Assembly: GCF_001269655.1 (NCBI RefSeq)
Contig: NZ_LHVE01000018.1
Location: forward strand, 62,001 to 126,000
Length of the DNA stretch: 64,000 bases
Direction of reading: 5' to 3'
From: Pseudomonas thivervalensis
Lineage (GTDB): Bacteria > Pseudomonadota > Gammaproteobacteria > Pseudomonadales > Pseudomonadaceae
Shown here: piece after piece, positions 34,939-43,292 of the stretch
How the letters are laid out: each line of letters starts with the position of its first letter
Numbering within the stretch: position 1 is the stretch's first letter
The notes under the pieces: model-generated
Database searches by the model: none
What the model saw: only the letters and a program-made list of their open reading frames with translations
What the model was told of the DNA's origin: nothing
Translations under genes and position numbers: made by a program

Positions 34939-35871
34939 TTAGCGGCTGATCACCACATCCTGCTCCAACACCAACCGCTTCTCCCCCGCATCCAGCGTCA
35001 CCAATGCGCCCATGGGCAAGGTCAGGTTCGGATCGCAATGCCCGCTGCGCCAGCCGGACAACACCGGGATACGCAACGGCGCGAAGGTCTGTTCGAGCAA
35101 TCGGTTCAACGCCTCGACATCGACCCCGGCCACATCGCCCACCAACACGCCGCCTAGTTTGTGCAACGTGCCGGCCAACCGAAGCTGAGTCAGCAGTCGA
35201 TCGATGCGATACAGCGGTTCGTTGATGTCTTCGATGAACAGGATCACCCCTTCGGGGTCGATCTGATAAGGCGTGCCCATGGTCGCGGCGATGATCGACA
35301 GGTTGCCACCCAGCAGACGTCCGTGGGCGATGCCTGGCTCGACGGTGGTCAATGGGTAGGCCGCGGGATGGTTCAGCGCGCTGCCGGCCTTTACTTGCCC
35401 ACGTAGCAGGCTGAAGAACGAGGTGACGGTTGGGGGCTCCTTGTCGCCCAGGAGGTCGGCGTTGAGCAGCGGGCCATGGAAGGTCACGAAGCCTGCGTAG
35501 CGGCTGATGGCCAGGTGCAGGGCGGTGATGTCGCTGTAGCCGACGAATGGTTTGGGGTTGCGTTTCAGGAGGTCGAAGTCGATGCGGTCCAGCAGCCTGG
35601 GGGTGCCGTAGCCGCCGCGTAGGCAGATGATGGCTTTGATTTCGGGGTCGGCGAAGGCGGCGTGGAGGTCGTTCAGGCGTACTTCGTCGCTGCCGGCCAG
35701 GTAGGTGTCCTTTTCGTAGACGCCTGGGAATATTCGCAGCTCATGGCCCCTTGCGCGCATCCATTGGATGGCTTTTTCCGTGTCCAGGGGGGCGGGGCCG
35801 GCGGGGGCGATTAGTCCGATCAGGCCTTCTTTTGGGAGTGCTGGGACGGGGTGGTGTGGGGTTAGGGCCAT
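34939..35871 (-). CDS. ldcA: muropeptide LD-carboxypeptidase (peptidase S66)
   Basis: Removes the terminal D-Ala from murein tetrapeptides in the cytoplasm during wall recycling. 310 residues without signal peptide. S66 signatures: LIGLIAPAGPA at the N-terminus, LRGGYGTPRLLDRIDFDLL, the nucleophile region PFVGYSDITALHLA (Ser), and the Glu/His pair in the C-terminal half (FIEDINEPLYRIDRLLTQL, GWRSGHCDPNLTLPMGA). The promoter region abuts the large inverted repeat. The location differs from the P. aeruginosa ldcA I remember (PA5198), so this may be a paralogue or a rearrangement. Confidence 0.88.
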   Translation of the reverse strand: MALTPHHPVPALPKEGLIGLIAPAGPAPLDTEKAIQWMRARGHELRIFPGVYEKDTYLAGSDEVRLNDLHAAFADPEIKAIICLRGGYGTPRLLDRIDFDLLKRNPKPFVGYSDITALHLAISRYAGFVTFHGPLLNADLLGDKEPPTVTSFFSLLRGQVKAGSALNHPAAYPLTTVEPGIAHGRLLGGNLSIIAATMGTPYQIDPEGVILFIEDINEPLYRIDRLLTQLRLAGTLHKLGGVLVGDVAGVDVEALNRLLEQTFAPLRIPVLSGWRSGHCDPNLTLPMGALVTLDAGEKRLVLEQDVVISR

Positions 35872-35891
35872 GGGGTTCCCGGCTTTTGATC

Positions 35892-36173
35892 GTGTGTATA
35901 TCCGTTTTTTGTGTAACGGCGGCTTAGGGTTCCGCTCTTACAGCGGGTCACTTTTGAAAAGCGCAAAAGTAACCAAAACGCTCTTGCCCCACCACTCGGC
36001 ACCTCGCCTAGGCTCGGTGTGCCCTCACTCCGGCATTGCTCCGTGGGCCCGCCGCGAAGGGCCATCCATGGCCCAGCGCGGCTATCCCGGCATCCATGCC
36101 GGGATGCCCACTGCGCAATGCCTGCGTTCGGCCAGCGTGGTTTAACGGGGCGTCTCAGATCAAGATCAAAAGC
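35892..36173 (+). repeat. left arm of a 0.84-kb inverted repeat
   Basis: A 282-base unit starting GTGTGTATATCCG and ending GATCAAGATCAAAAGC. Its inverse, clearly diverged but aligned end to end, is at 36447-36728. Internal palindromes are obvious (for example CCCGGCATCCATGCCGGG and GGGCCATCCATGGCCC). All frames are short or lack recognisable protein sequence. The 868-base gap between ldcA and lipA consists of these two arms and a 273-base centre. Confidence 0.85.
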
Positions 36174-36197
36174 AAAAGCAAAAGCAAAAGCAAAAGC
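36168..36197 (+). repeat. hexamer tandem repeat, five AAAAGC units
   Basis: Five exact AAAAGC copies directly at the inner edge of the left arm. The right arm has only one such unit, so the array probably expanded after the inverted pair formed. Confidence 0.85.
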
Positions 36198-36232
36198 GGT
36201 CGGAGCTGGCATTTATGTGGCTGCACCACTGC

Positions 36233-36391
36233 TATCGCGAGCAAGCTCGCTCCCACATTGGAGCTGCAGCAGACACAAAATCCATATACACCGCAAAAAC
36301 CTGTGGGAGCGAGCCTGCTCGCGAAGGGGCCAGCACATCCAACATCACCGCAAACTGTCCCACCGCCATCGCGAGCAGGCTCGCTCCCACA
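36233..36391. repeat. three REP-like hairpins in the centre of the inverted repeat
   Basis: ATCGCGAGCAAGCTCGCTCC at 36234, its inverse type CTGTGGGAGCGAGCCTGCTC at 36301, and a further ATCGCGAGCAGGCTCGCTCC at 36368. The order is minus, plus, minus, so two overlapping inverted pairs are possible. Confidence 0.8.
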
Positions 36392-36446
36392 ATTGAATCG
36401 AAGTACGACTGCCAGAGCCAGGTCGGCTATAAGGCCGCCTCGCTTG

Positions 36447-36728
36447 GCTTTTGATCTTGATCTGGGGCGCCCCGTTAACCACGCTGGCTGAACGAAGGTA
36501 TTGCGCAGTGGGCAACCCGGCATGGATGCCGGGTTAGCCGCGCTGGGCCATGGATGGCCCTTCGCGGCGGCCCACGGAGCGATGCCTTCGTTCAGGCATG
36601 CCGAGCCTAGGCGAGGCACCGAGTGGTGGGGCAAAGCGCTTTTGGTTACTTTTGGCGCTCTTCCAAAAGTGACCCGCCGTAAGGGCGGAACCTTAAGTCG
36701 CCGTTACCGAAGAAACGGATATACACAC
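36447..36728 (-). repeat. right arm of the 0.84-kb inverted repeat
   Basis: Reverse complement of the left arm with scattered substitutions and small gaps. It ends at CACAC, 11 bases before the lipA stop, so any lipA transcript would read straight into it and could fold into a very long stem with the left arm. Confidence 0.85.
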
Positions 36729-36739
36729 CACCCAAAAAC

Positions 36740-37762
36740 TCAGGAACCCAGAAGCTCAGCCTTGACCAACTTAGCCTGCTCATCCGCATGATACGAAGAC
36801 CGCACCAACGGCCCCGAAGCCACGTTCTTGAATCCCATCTTGTACCCTTCCTCGGCAAACCAGGCAAAGGTATCCGGGTGCACAAAACGCTGCACCGGCA
36901 GGTGACTACGCGAAGGCTGCAGGTACTGGCCCAAGGTCAGCATATCGATGTCATGCTCACGCATGCGCTTCATGACCTCGATGACTTCCTCATCAGTCTC
37001 ACCCAGGCCCAGCATCAAGCCAGACTTGGTCGGAATGTGCGGCATCATCTGCTTGAAGCGCTGCAGCAAGGTCAACGACCACTGGTAGTCCGAACCCGGG
37101 CGCGCGGCCTTGTACAGGCGCGGCACGGTTTCCAGGTTGTGGTTGAACACATCCGGCGGCTCGGCGGCGGTGATTTCCAGGGCGATGTCCATGCGGCCAC
37201 GGTAATCGGGCACCAGGGTTTCCAACTGGACGTTCGGCGACAGCTTGCGGATCTCGCGGATGCAGTCGGCAAAGTGCTGGGCACCGCCGTCACGCAGGTC
37301 GTCACGGTCCACCGAGGTGATCACCACGTACTTGAGCTTCAGGTCGGCGATGGCGATGGCCAGGCTTTCCGGCTCGTTGGTGTCCAAGGGCTTCGGACGG
37401 CCGTGACCAACGTCGCAGAACGGGCAACGACGGGTGCAGATGTCGCCCATGATCATGAACGTGGCGGTGCCGCCGGAGAAGCATTCACCCAGGTTCGGGC
37501 AGGAGGCCTCTTCGCAGACGCTGTGCAGCTTGTGCTTGCGCAGCAGGGCCTTGATGCGGTCGACTTCCGGGGAAACCGGGATGCGCACGCGGATCCAGTC
37601 AGGTTTCTTCGGCAGTTCGGTGGTGGGGATGATCTTGACCGGGATGCGTGCAACCTTCTCGGCGCCGCGCAGCTTGACGCCGGCCTCTACCTTGGCACGC
37701 GGGGCCGGACGCTCGGTGACGTCCAGCGTCGGGATCATGGTTTGCACTGCATCAGTAGTCAT
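36740..37762 (-). CDS. lipA: lipoyl synthase
   Basis: Radical-SAM enzyme inserting sulphur at C6 and C8 of protein-bound octanoate. 340 residues from ATG 37762 (MTTDAVQTMIPTLDV). An N-terminal extension of about 75 residues precedes the auxiliary-cluster cysteines CEEASCPNLGEC, then the radical-SAM CTRRCPFC. Other blocks are VITSVDRDDLRDGG, SGLMLGLGETDEEV and LTLGQYLQPSRSHLPVQRFV. The start is one base after the lipB stop, so lipB-lipA are clearly co-translated. The stop adjoins the large inverted repeat. Confidence 0.96.
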   Translation of the reverse strand: MTTDAVQTMIPTLDVTERPAPRAKVEAGVKLRGAEKVARIPVKIIPTTELPKKPDWIRVRIPVSPEVDRIKALLRKHKLHSVCEEASCPNLGECFSGGTATFMIMGDICTRRCPFCDVGHGRPKPLDTNEPESLAIAIADLKLKYVVITSVDRDDLRDGGAQHFADCIREIRKLSPNVQLETLVPDYRGRMDIALEITAAEPPDVFNHNLETVPRLYKAARPGSDYQWSLTLLQRFKQMMPHIPTKSGLMLGLGETDEEVIEVMKRMREHDIDMLTLGQYLQPSRSHLPVQRFVHPDTFAWFAEEGYKMGFKNVASGPLVRSSYHADEQAKLVKAELLGS

Positions 37763-37763
37763 A

Positions 37764-38411
37764 TCAGTCGATTCCGCCCGTGAGGGTCGTCTGCTCAGCA
37801 TAGTCGAGGTGTTTGACGAGCTGCGCGCGCAGCCGGGCACTTACCTCGGCAAATTCAATCGTTCCTGCGTGCTCGCTCAACTGGGTCATCGCCAGTCCCG
37901 CGTAGCCACAGGGATTAATCCGTCGGAATGGCGCCAGGTCCATGTCCACGTTCAACGCCAGGCCATGAAACGAACAGCCGTGGCGGATCCGCAACCCCAG
38001 GGACGCGATTTTCGCCCCATCGACGTAGACACCCGGCGCATCCGGCTTGGCCGCCGCCGTCACACCGTAGCTGGCCAGCAGCTCGATGAGGCACGTCTCC
38101 ATGCGGGTGACCAGTTCGCGCACGCCAAACCCCAGCTTGCGCACATCCAGCAACAAATAGGCGACCAGTTGACCAGGGCCATGGTAGGTCACCTGCCCGC
38201 CCCGGTCGACCTTCACCACCGGAATATCCCCCGGCAGCAACAGGTGCTCGGCCTTGCCGGCCTGGCCCTGGGTGAATACCTGCGGGTGTTCCACCAGCCA
38301 GACTTCATCGTCGGCGCTGGTGCCCCGTTCGTTGGTGAAGCGTTGCATGGCATGCCAGACCGGCTCGTAAGCCATCGTGCCCAGTTCGCGAAAGCCTAGC
38401 GTGCCCGGCAT
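37764..38411 (-). CDS. lipB: lipoyl(octanoyl) transferase
   Basis: Transfers octanoate from acyl carrier protein to lipoyl domains, the substrate for LipA. 215 residues from ATG 38411 (a GTG one codon earlier is possible). Conserved: VDRGGQVTYHGPGQLVAYLL with the substrate-binding His, GVYVDGAKIASLGLRIRHG with the catalytic Lys, SFHGLALNVDMDLAPFRRINPCGYAG with the acyl-carrying Cys. The ATG shares one base with the ybeD stop (TGATG). Confidence 0.95.
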   Translation of the reverse strand: MPGTLGFRELGTMAYEPVWHAMQRFTNERGTSADDEVWLVEHPQVFTQGQAGKAEHLLLPGDIPVVKVDRGGQVTYHGPGQLVAYLLLDVRKLGFGVRELVTRMETCLIELLASYGVTAAAKPDAPGVYVDGAKIASLGLRIRHGCSFHGLALNVDMDLAPFRRINPCGYAGLAMTQLSEHAGTIEFAEVSARLRAQLVKHLDYAEQTTLTGGID

Positions 38412-38686
38412 CACAACACCATGTGCACGAAACCGGTCGCCCGCAGCTCACTGTTGATGTCGTAGAGCTGTTCCTGACCGGTGGCGATGATGTGCAACTG
38501 GATCGTCGTGTACTTGCCGTTGGTGCTCTGGCGCTCGGCCAGGGTCTTGTGGTCAACGGTGGCATGTTTTTCAAGGATCGCGATGATCTTGTCCTTGAAA
38601 CCCACGCCGGTGTCGCCGATTACCTTGATGGGGTAATCCGCGCAGGGAAATTCGATTTTTGGCGCCTTTACTTCGGAGTCTGTCAT
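38411..38686 (-). CDS. ybeD: DUF493 family protein (YbeD)
   Basis: 91 residues starting MTDSEVKAPKIEFPCADYP. The ferredoxin-like DUF493 fold is signalled by YPIKVIGDTGVGFKDKI and STNGKYTTIQLHIIATGQEQLYDINSEL. It is a conserved neighbour between dacA/dacC and lipB in enterobacteria and pseudomonads. A regulatory, ACT-like role is often suggested but unproven. Confidence 0.92.
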   Translation of the reverse strand: MTDSEVKAPKIEFPCADYPIKVIGDTGVGFKDKIIAILEKHATVDHKTLAERQSTNGKYTTIQLHIIATGQEQLYDINSELRATGFVHMVL

Positions 38687-38767
38687 GGCGTAACGGCCTC
38701 GTAAGCCGTGGTAACGCACATGGCCCCGCTCCGGAGAGGAACGAGGCCATGCAGGTCAACACTTCAA

Positions 38768-39925
38768 TCAGTTGAACAAGCCGTAGAAGAATAGACGGAT
38801 GCTATCCCAGATGCGGCGGAAGATACCACCTTCCTCGACCGCGTCCAGAGCGATCAGGTCAGCGCTGTGCACCACTTTGTCGTCCAGTTTGACTTCGACT
38901 TTACCGATCACGTCGCCCTTGGCGATGGGAGCGGTCAGTTGCGGGTTCATGGTCATGCTGGCAGCGAGCTTCTTGAGCTGGCCTTTAGGCAGGGTCATGG
39001 TCAGGTCTTGGGCCAGGCCGGCCTTGACCTGGTTGGTCGAACCTTTCCAGACCTGGGCCTGGGCCAGTTCGGTGCCCTTCTGGTAGAAGGTCTGGGTTTC
39101 GAAGAAACGGAAGCCGTAGGTCAGCAGTTTCTGGGTCTCGGCGGCACGGGCCACTTCACTGCTGGTGCCGAAGACGACGGCGATCAGGCGCATGCCGTCA
39201 CGTACGGCCGAAGACACCATGCAGTAGCCGGCTTCGTCGGTGTGACCGGTCTTCAGGCCATCGACGGTCTTGTCGCGCCACAGCAGCAGGTTGCGGTTAG
39301 GCTGCTTGATGCCGTTCCAGAAGAACTCCTTCTGGGAGTAGATGGCGTAGTGCGCCGGGTCTTCGTGAATGATCGCCCGGGCCAGCAGCGCCATGTCGTG
39401 AGCCGACGAATAATGCTCAGGGTTCGGCAGGCCGGTGGGGTTCATGAAGTGGCTGTTGGTCATGCGCAGGTCGGCCACGGTTTTGTTCATCATGTCGGCG
39501 AACGCATCTTCGCTGCCGGCGATGTGCTCGGCCAGGGCGACGCTGGCGTCGTTGCCGGACTGGATGATGATGCCGTGCAGCAGGTCGCTGACGGTCACTT
39601 GCGAACCGACCTTGATGAACATCCGCGAACCGCCGGTGCGCCAGGCGTTTTCGCTGACGGTCACCGGATCGTTTTCACCGATCTGGCCACGACGGATTTC
39701 CAGCGTAGCGATGTAGGCGGTCATCAGCTTGGTCAGGCTGGCCGGTGGCAGGCGCTGGTCACCGTTGTTCTCTACCAGCACCTCGCCGCTGCTGGCATCC
39801 ATCAGCACAAAGGATTTGGCGGCCAATTGAGGGGGCGCCGGCATCATCTCGACCGCGAACGCGGTCGGTGAGAGAAGCAGCGGGACTAGCAGGCAAAGGC
39901 GTTTGGCAAAGGTGGTGATGTTCAT
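38768..39925 (-). CDS. dacC: D-alanyl-D-alanine carboxypeptidase (PBP5 type)
   Basis: Trims the fifth residue from peptidoglycan stems in the periplasm. 385 residues from ATG 39925 with a signal peptide ending AFA (about residue 24). Penicillin-binding motifs: SLTK (Ser63, Lys66), SGND (about 123) and KTGH (about 226). A PBP5 C-terminal beta domain follows, and the protein ends in an amphipathic anchor helix, FRRIWDSIRLFFYGLFN, typical of membrane-attached PBP5/6. Named dacC as in P. aeruginosa (PA3999); the E. coli counterpart is dacA. rlpA lies 168 bases upstream. Confidence 0.94.
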   Translation of the reverse strand: MNITTFAKRLCLLVPLLLSPTAFAVEMMPAPPQLAAKSFVLMDASSGEVLVENNGDQRLPPASLTKLMTAYIATLEIRRGQIGENDPVTVSENAWRTGGSRMFIKVGSQVTVSDLLHGIIIQSGNDASVALAEHIAGSEDAFADMMNKTVADLRMTNSHFMNPTGLPNPEHYSSAHDMALLARAIIHEDPAHYAIYSQKEFFWNGIKQPNRNLLLWRDKTVDGLKTGHTDEAGYCMVSSAVRDGMRLIAVVFGTSSEVARAAETQKLLTYGFRFFETQTFYQKGTELAQAQVWKGSTNQVKAGLAQDLTMTLPKGQLKKLAASMTMNPQLTAPIAKGDVIGKVEVKLDDKVVHSADLIALDAVEEGGIFRRIWDSIRLFFYGLFN

Positions 39926-40093
39926 CCGTCTCTCGAAATCGCTAATGGGACTGCCCGAAGGCAAAACTAAAACAGGCAACCTTCTAACGGGTCGCCGCGT
40001 ATTTAAGTTGCTCACTCACTGCCCTTGCCGGGCTTTTATTATTCATGGAGCCAACAACCTGACCCGCTCCAACCGCAAGCGGGCCTCATTCAA

Positions 40094-41119
40094 TTATTCA
40101 GCGGTGACCAGGCTCGGCGAGCCGAGATTGGCCAGGCGCACACTGTTCTGCACCTGCTGGACTTCACCCGGAGAACCGATCGGCCCCAGGCGCACCCGAT
40201 GCAGTGTCTGCTGGTTGCGCACGATCGAGCTGATGAACACCGGGGCGCTCACCATCGAACTGAGCTTCGACCTCAGCAGCTCGGCAGCGTCCGGGTTGGC
40301 GAACGCGCCCACTTGCAGAAACTGGCCAGACGCTGTTGCAGAAGCGTTTTTTTTTGCACCGATCTGCACCGGCAGCACGGCCGCGGCGTGTTGCTGCGGC
40401 GGTGGTGTCCACTGCTCGACCGTACCGGTGGACGCCGTCACGGTGGGCGCGGCATTTTGCGCCACTTTCGGCTCGTTGAGCATCAAAGGCGCCGGACGGC
40501 CGCGTTGGGCCCACCATTCCTGCGGGTCGATGCCCTCGACCTTGACCCGGGCGGTGCCGGTTTCAGCGTAACCGAGTTTTTTCGCCGCCGCATACGACAG
40601 GTCGATGATACGGTCGGAATAGAACGGCCCACGGTCATTGACCCGCAGGATTACCGTCTTGTTATTGTCCAGGTTGGTCACCCGCACATAGCTGGGCAGC
40701 GGCAAGGTCTTGTGGGCCGCGCTCATGCCATACAGGTCGTACACTTCGCCGTTGGCGGTGTTCTGGCCGTGGAACTTGGTGCCGTACCAGGACGCCGTGC
40801 CCGAGGCCACGTAGCGCTTGGAATCGGCCATCGGGAAATAGGTCTTGCCCAGCACCGTATAGGGGTTGGCCTTGTAGGGGCCGGTGTGCAGGGTCGGCGT
40901 GGCGTCGGGAATACGCGAGACATCCACGTCCCACCACGGCGCGCCGTCCTTGTGGGCCCGGTTGATATCCAGGCCGGGCGTCGCGCGCACGGCGGAAGTG
41001 TTTTTCTGGGCCGGCGCGCGGCTGGTCGAACAACTGACGACCAACAGCGACAGCGCAGCCAACGCCACGAGCTTGAGGGGTTTGGCCTTCAGGGGTAGAT
41101 GGGTAGGCAATGCCCGCAT
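40094..41119 (-). CDS. rlpA: septal-ring lytic transglycosylase RlpA (lipoprotein)
   Basis: 341 residues: lipobox VVSC (Cys30), a linker, a double-psi beta-barrel domain (about 100-200) with the family catalytic residues in NGEVYD (Glu), SAAHKTL (His) and NDRGPF, a Pro/Ala linker, and a C-terminal SPOR domain (about 265-340; FLQVGAFANPDAAELLRSKL). P. aeruginosa RlpA cleaves denuded glycan at the septum. Unusually, the linker codons for AKKNA contain nine consecutive A on the coding strand (T run at 40347-40355). The ATG overlaps the mltB stop (TAATG). Confidence 0.94.
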   Translation of the reverse strand: MRALPTHLPLKAKPLKLVALAALSLLVVSCSTSRAPAQKNTSAVRATPGLDINRAHKDGAPWWDVDVSRIPDATPTLHTGPYKANPYTVLGKTYFPMADSKRYVASGTASWYGTKFHGQNTANGEVYDLYGMSAAHKTLPLPSYVRVTNLDNNKTVILRVNDRGPFYSDRIIDLSYAAAKKLGYAETGTARVKVEGIDPQEWWAQRGRPAPLMLNEPKVAQNAAPTVTASTGTVEQWTPPPQQHAAAVLPVQIGAKKNASATASGQFLQVGAFANPDAAELLRSKLSSMVSAPVFISSIVRNQQTLHRVRLGPIGSPGEVQQVQNSVRLANLGSPSLVTAE

Positions 41120-42129
41120 TATTTGACGCCCCGTGCTTTGACCAGCTCTTCAGACAGTTGATATACGGCCATGGCGTACATCACGCTGCGGTTATAACGC
41201 GTAATCGCGTAGAAATTCTTCAGGCCCATCCAGTATTCGGGACCTTGTTCGCCTTCCAGGCGCATCGCGGTGACCGGCATGTCGTCACGCAGCGCATCAT
41301 GACTCGACCAGCCCAACGCCCGCAACTCCCCGACGGTTTTCGTCGGCTCGATGCCCTCGGTCAGGCCCTCGTCCACTTGCTCGCCACGCACGTCGGCACG
41401 GCTGACCACCGGCTGGCCGGCTTCCCAGCCGTGGCGCTTGAAATAGCTCGCAACACTGCCGATGGCATCGGTCGGGTTGGTCCAGATATTGATGTGGCCG
41501 TCGCCGTCGAAGTCCACCGCGTAGGCGCGGAAACTGCTGGGCATGAATTGCGGCAGCCCCATGGCTCCGGCGTAGGAGCCCTTGAGGGTCAGCGGATCGA
41601 CCTGCTCTTCGCGGGCCAGCAGCAGGAACTCGCGCAGCTCCTTGCGGAAGAACTCGGCACGCGGCGGGTAATCGAAGCCCAGGGTCGACAGCGCGTCGAT
41701 CACCCGGAAATTCCCGGTGTTGCGGCCAAAGAAGGTCTCGACGCCAATGATCGACACAATGAACTGGGCTGGTACGCCGTACTCCTGCTCGGCACGGGCC
41801 AGGGCCGCCTCGTGCTGGCGCCAGAAATCCACGCCCCGGGCGATACGCGCCTCGGTGATGAACATCGGCCGGTACTCGCTCCATTGCTTGACCCGCTCGG
41901 CGGGCCGGGAGATCGCGTCGAGGATCGACTGCTTGCGCTCGGCCTCGCGAAACACGCCCATCAGTTGTTCACCGGCGAAACCGTAGTCACGGGTCATCTC
42001 GCCGACGAATTCGGCCACCTGTGGCGAGCCTTCGTATTCACCGGCCAAGGCCTGCGACGCACTGCCCAGGAAGCCGACCAGGCCGATCCACGGCGCATAT
42101 CGCGTCGACCAGCCACGCATTGCTTGCAT
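41119..42129 (-). CDS. mltB: lytic murein transglycosylase B
   Basis: 336 residues from ATG 42129 (AAGGTGAAG upstream); another ATG three codons on is possible. It has a Sec signal peptide ending QALAG and no lipobox Cys, so the product is a soluble periplasmic form like P. aeruginosa SltB1. The catalytic acid is Glu131 in GVETFFG. The MltB motifs YAGAMGLPQFMPSSFR and VDFDGDGHINIW are present. There is no peptidoglycan-binding C-terminal domain, unlike the paralogue at 33486. Between rodA and rlpA in the shape cluster. Confidence 0.94.
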   Translation of the reverse strand: MQAMRGWSTRYAPWIGLVGFLGSASQALAGEYEGSPQVAEFVGEMTRDYGFAGEQLMGVFREAERKQSILDAISRPAERVKQWSEYRPMFITEARIARGVDFWRQHEAALARAEQEYGVPAQFIVSIIGVETFFGRNTGNFRVIDALSTLGFDYPPRAEFFRKELREFLLLAREEQVDPLTLKGSYAGAMGLPQFMPSSFRAYAVDFDGDGHINIWTNPTDAIGSVASYFKRHGWEAGQPVVSRADVRGEQVDEGLTEGIEPTKTVGELRALGWSSHDALRDDMPVTAMRLEGEQGPEYWMGLKNFYAITRYNRSVMYAMAVYQLSEELVKARGVK

Positions 42130-42146
42130 TGAACTCTTCACCTTAT

Positions 42147-43292
42147 TCAAACCTGCGCGATCCACTTGCGATGCGTATGAATCGACATCAAAACCCCAAA
42201 CGCTGACAGTAGTGTCACCAGCGAAGTTCCTCCGTAGCTAATGAAAGGCAACGGCACCCCCACCACCGGCAACAGGCCACTGACCATACCTATGTTGACG
42301 AAAACATAAACAAAAAACGTCATGGTCAGGCTGCCCGCGAGCAACTTGCCGAACAACGTCTGGGCCTGGGCGGTGATCACCAGCCCCCGGCCGATCAGCA
42401 ATAAATAGATCAGCAGCAGCACGCAGATGCCCACCAGGCCGAACTCTTCGCCCATCACGGCGATGATGAAGTCGGTGTGGCTTTCCGGCAAAAAGTCCAG
42501 GTGCGACTGGGTGCCCATCAGCCAGCCCTTGCCGAACACCCCGCCGGAACCGATGGCGGCCTTGGACTGGATGATGTTCCAGCCGGTGCCCAGCGGATCG
42601 CTCTCCGGGTCGAGGAACGTCAGGACGCGCTGCTTCTGGTAGTCGTGCATCACGAAATACCACATGGCCACCGACACCGGCACGGCGGCGGCGATCACGC
42701 TGAGGATCCAGCGCCAGCGCAACCCGCCCATGAACAGCACGAAGGCACCACCGGCCAGGATCAGCAGCGAAGTGCCGAGGTCCGGCTGGCGCACGATCAG
42801 GATGAACGGGATGCCGATCAGCAACAGGCTGATGCACACATGCTTGAGCTGTGGCGGCAAGGAGCGCTTGGACAGGTACCAGGCAATGGTCGCCGGCATG
42901 ATGATCTTGAGGAATTCCGAAGGCTGGAAGCGGATCACCCCGGGAATGTTGATCCAGCGGGTGGCGCCCATGGCGTTGTGGCCCATGATGTCCACCACCA
43001 CCAGCAAACCGACGCCGACGATGTAGGCCACCGGCACCCAGCGCGCCATGAACCGCGGCTCGAGCTGGGCGATGACGATCATCGACACCAGGCCGATGCC
43101 GAACGAGGTGGCCTGTTTGGCCAGCAAGTCCCAGCTCTTGCCGCTGGCCGAATACAGCACGAACAGGCTGCCGGCGGCCAGGGTCAGCAACAGGATCAGC
43201 AACGGGCCGTCGATGTGCATGCGCTGCAACAAGGTGGCACGGCGGCGCATCACGTCTTCGCTGGACAGGATCCGGTCGAAATTATTCTTCAC
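42147..43292 (-). CDS. rodA: rod-shape peptidoglycan glycosyltransferase RodA
   Basis: SEDS-family polymerase working with PBP2 in the elongasome. 381 residues from GTG 43292, which has GGAGG at 9 bases; ATG 43250 is an alternative. Ten membrane helices are predicted. Family motifs: FQPSEFLKIIMPATIAWYL, RQPDLGTSLLILAGG, ESHTDFIIAVMGEEFGLVG and GVPLPFISYGGTSLVTLL. The start lies 11 bases inside the end of mrdA, indicating coupled translation of the two partners. Confidence 0.95.
   Translation of the reverse strand: MKNNFDRILSSEDVMRRRATLLQRMHIDGPLLILLLTLAAGSLFVLYSASGKSWDLLAKQATSFGIGLVSMIVIAQLEPRFMARWVPVAYIVGVGLLVVVDIMGHNAMGATRWINIPGVIRFQPSEFLKIIMPATIAWYLSKRSLPPQLKHVCISLLLIGIPFILIVRQPDLGTSLLILAGGAFVLFMGGLRWRWILSVIAAAVPVSVAMWYFVMHDYQKQRVLTFLDPESDPLGTGWNIIQSKAAIGSGGVFGKGWLMGTQSHLDFLPESHTDFIIAVMGEEFGLVGICVLLLIYLLLIGRGLVITAQAQTLFGKLLAGSLTMTFFVYVFVNIGMVSGLLPVVGVPLPFISYGGTSLVTLLSAFGVLMSIHTHRKWIAQV

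Noticed and set aside
36019..36491. Overlapping open frames within the large inverted repeat.
   Set aside because: They occur in several frames because of repeat composition, cross the REP copies and show no recognisable domain.
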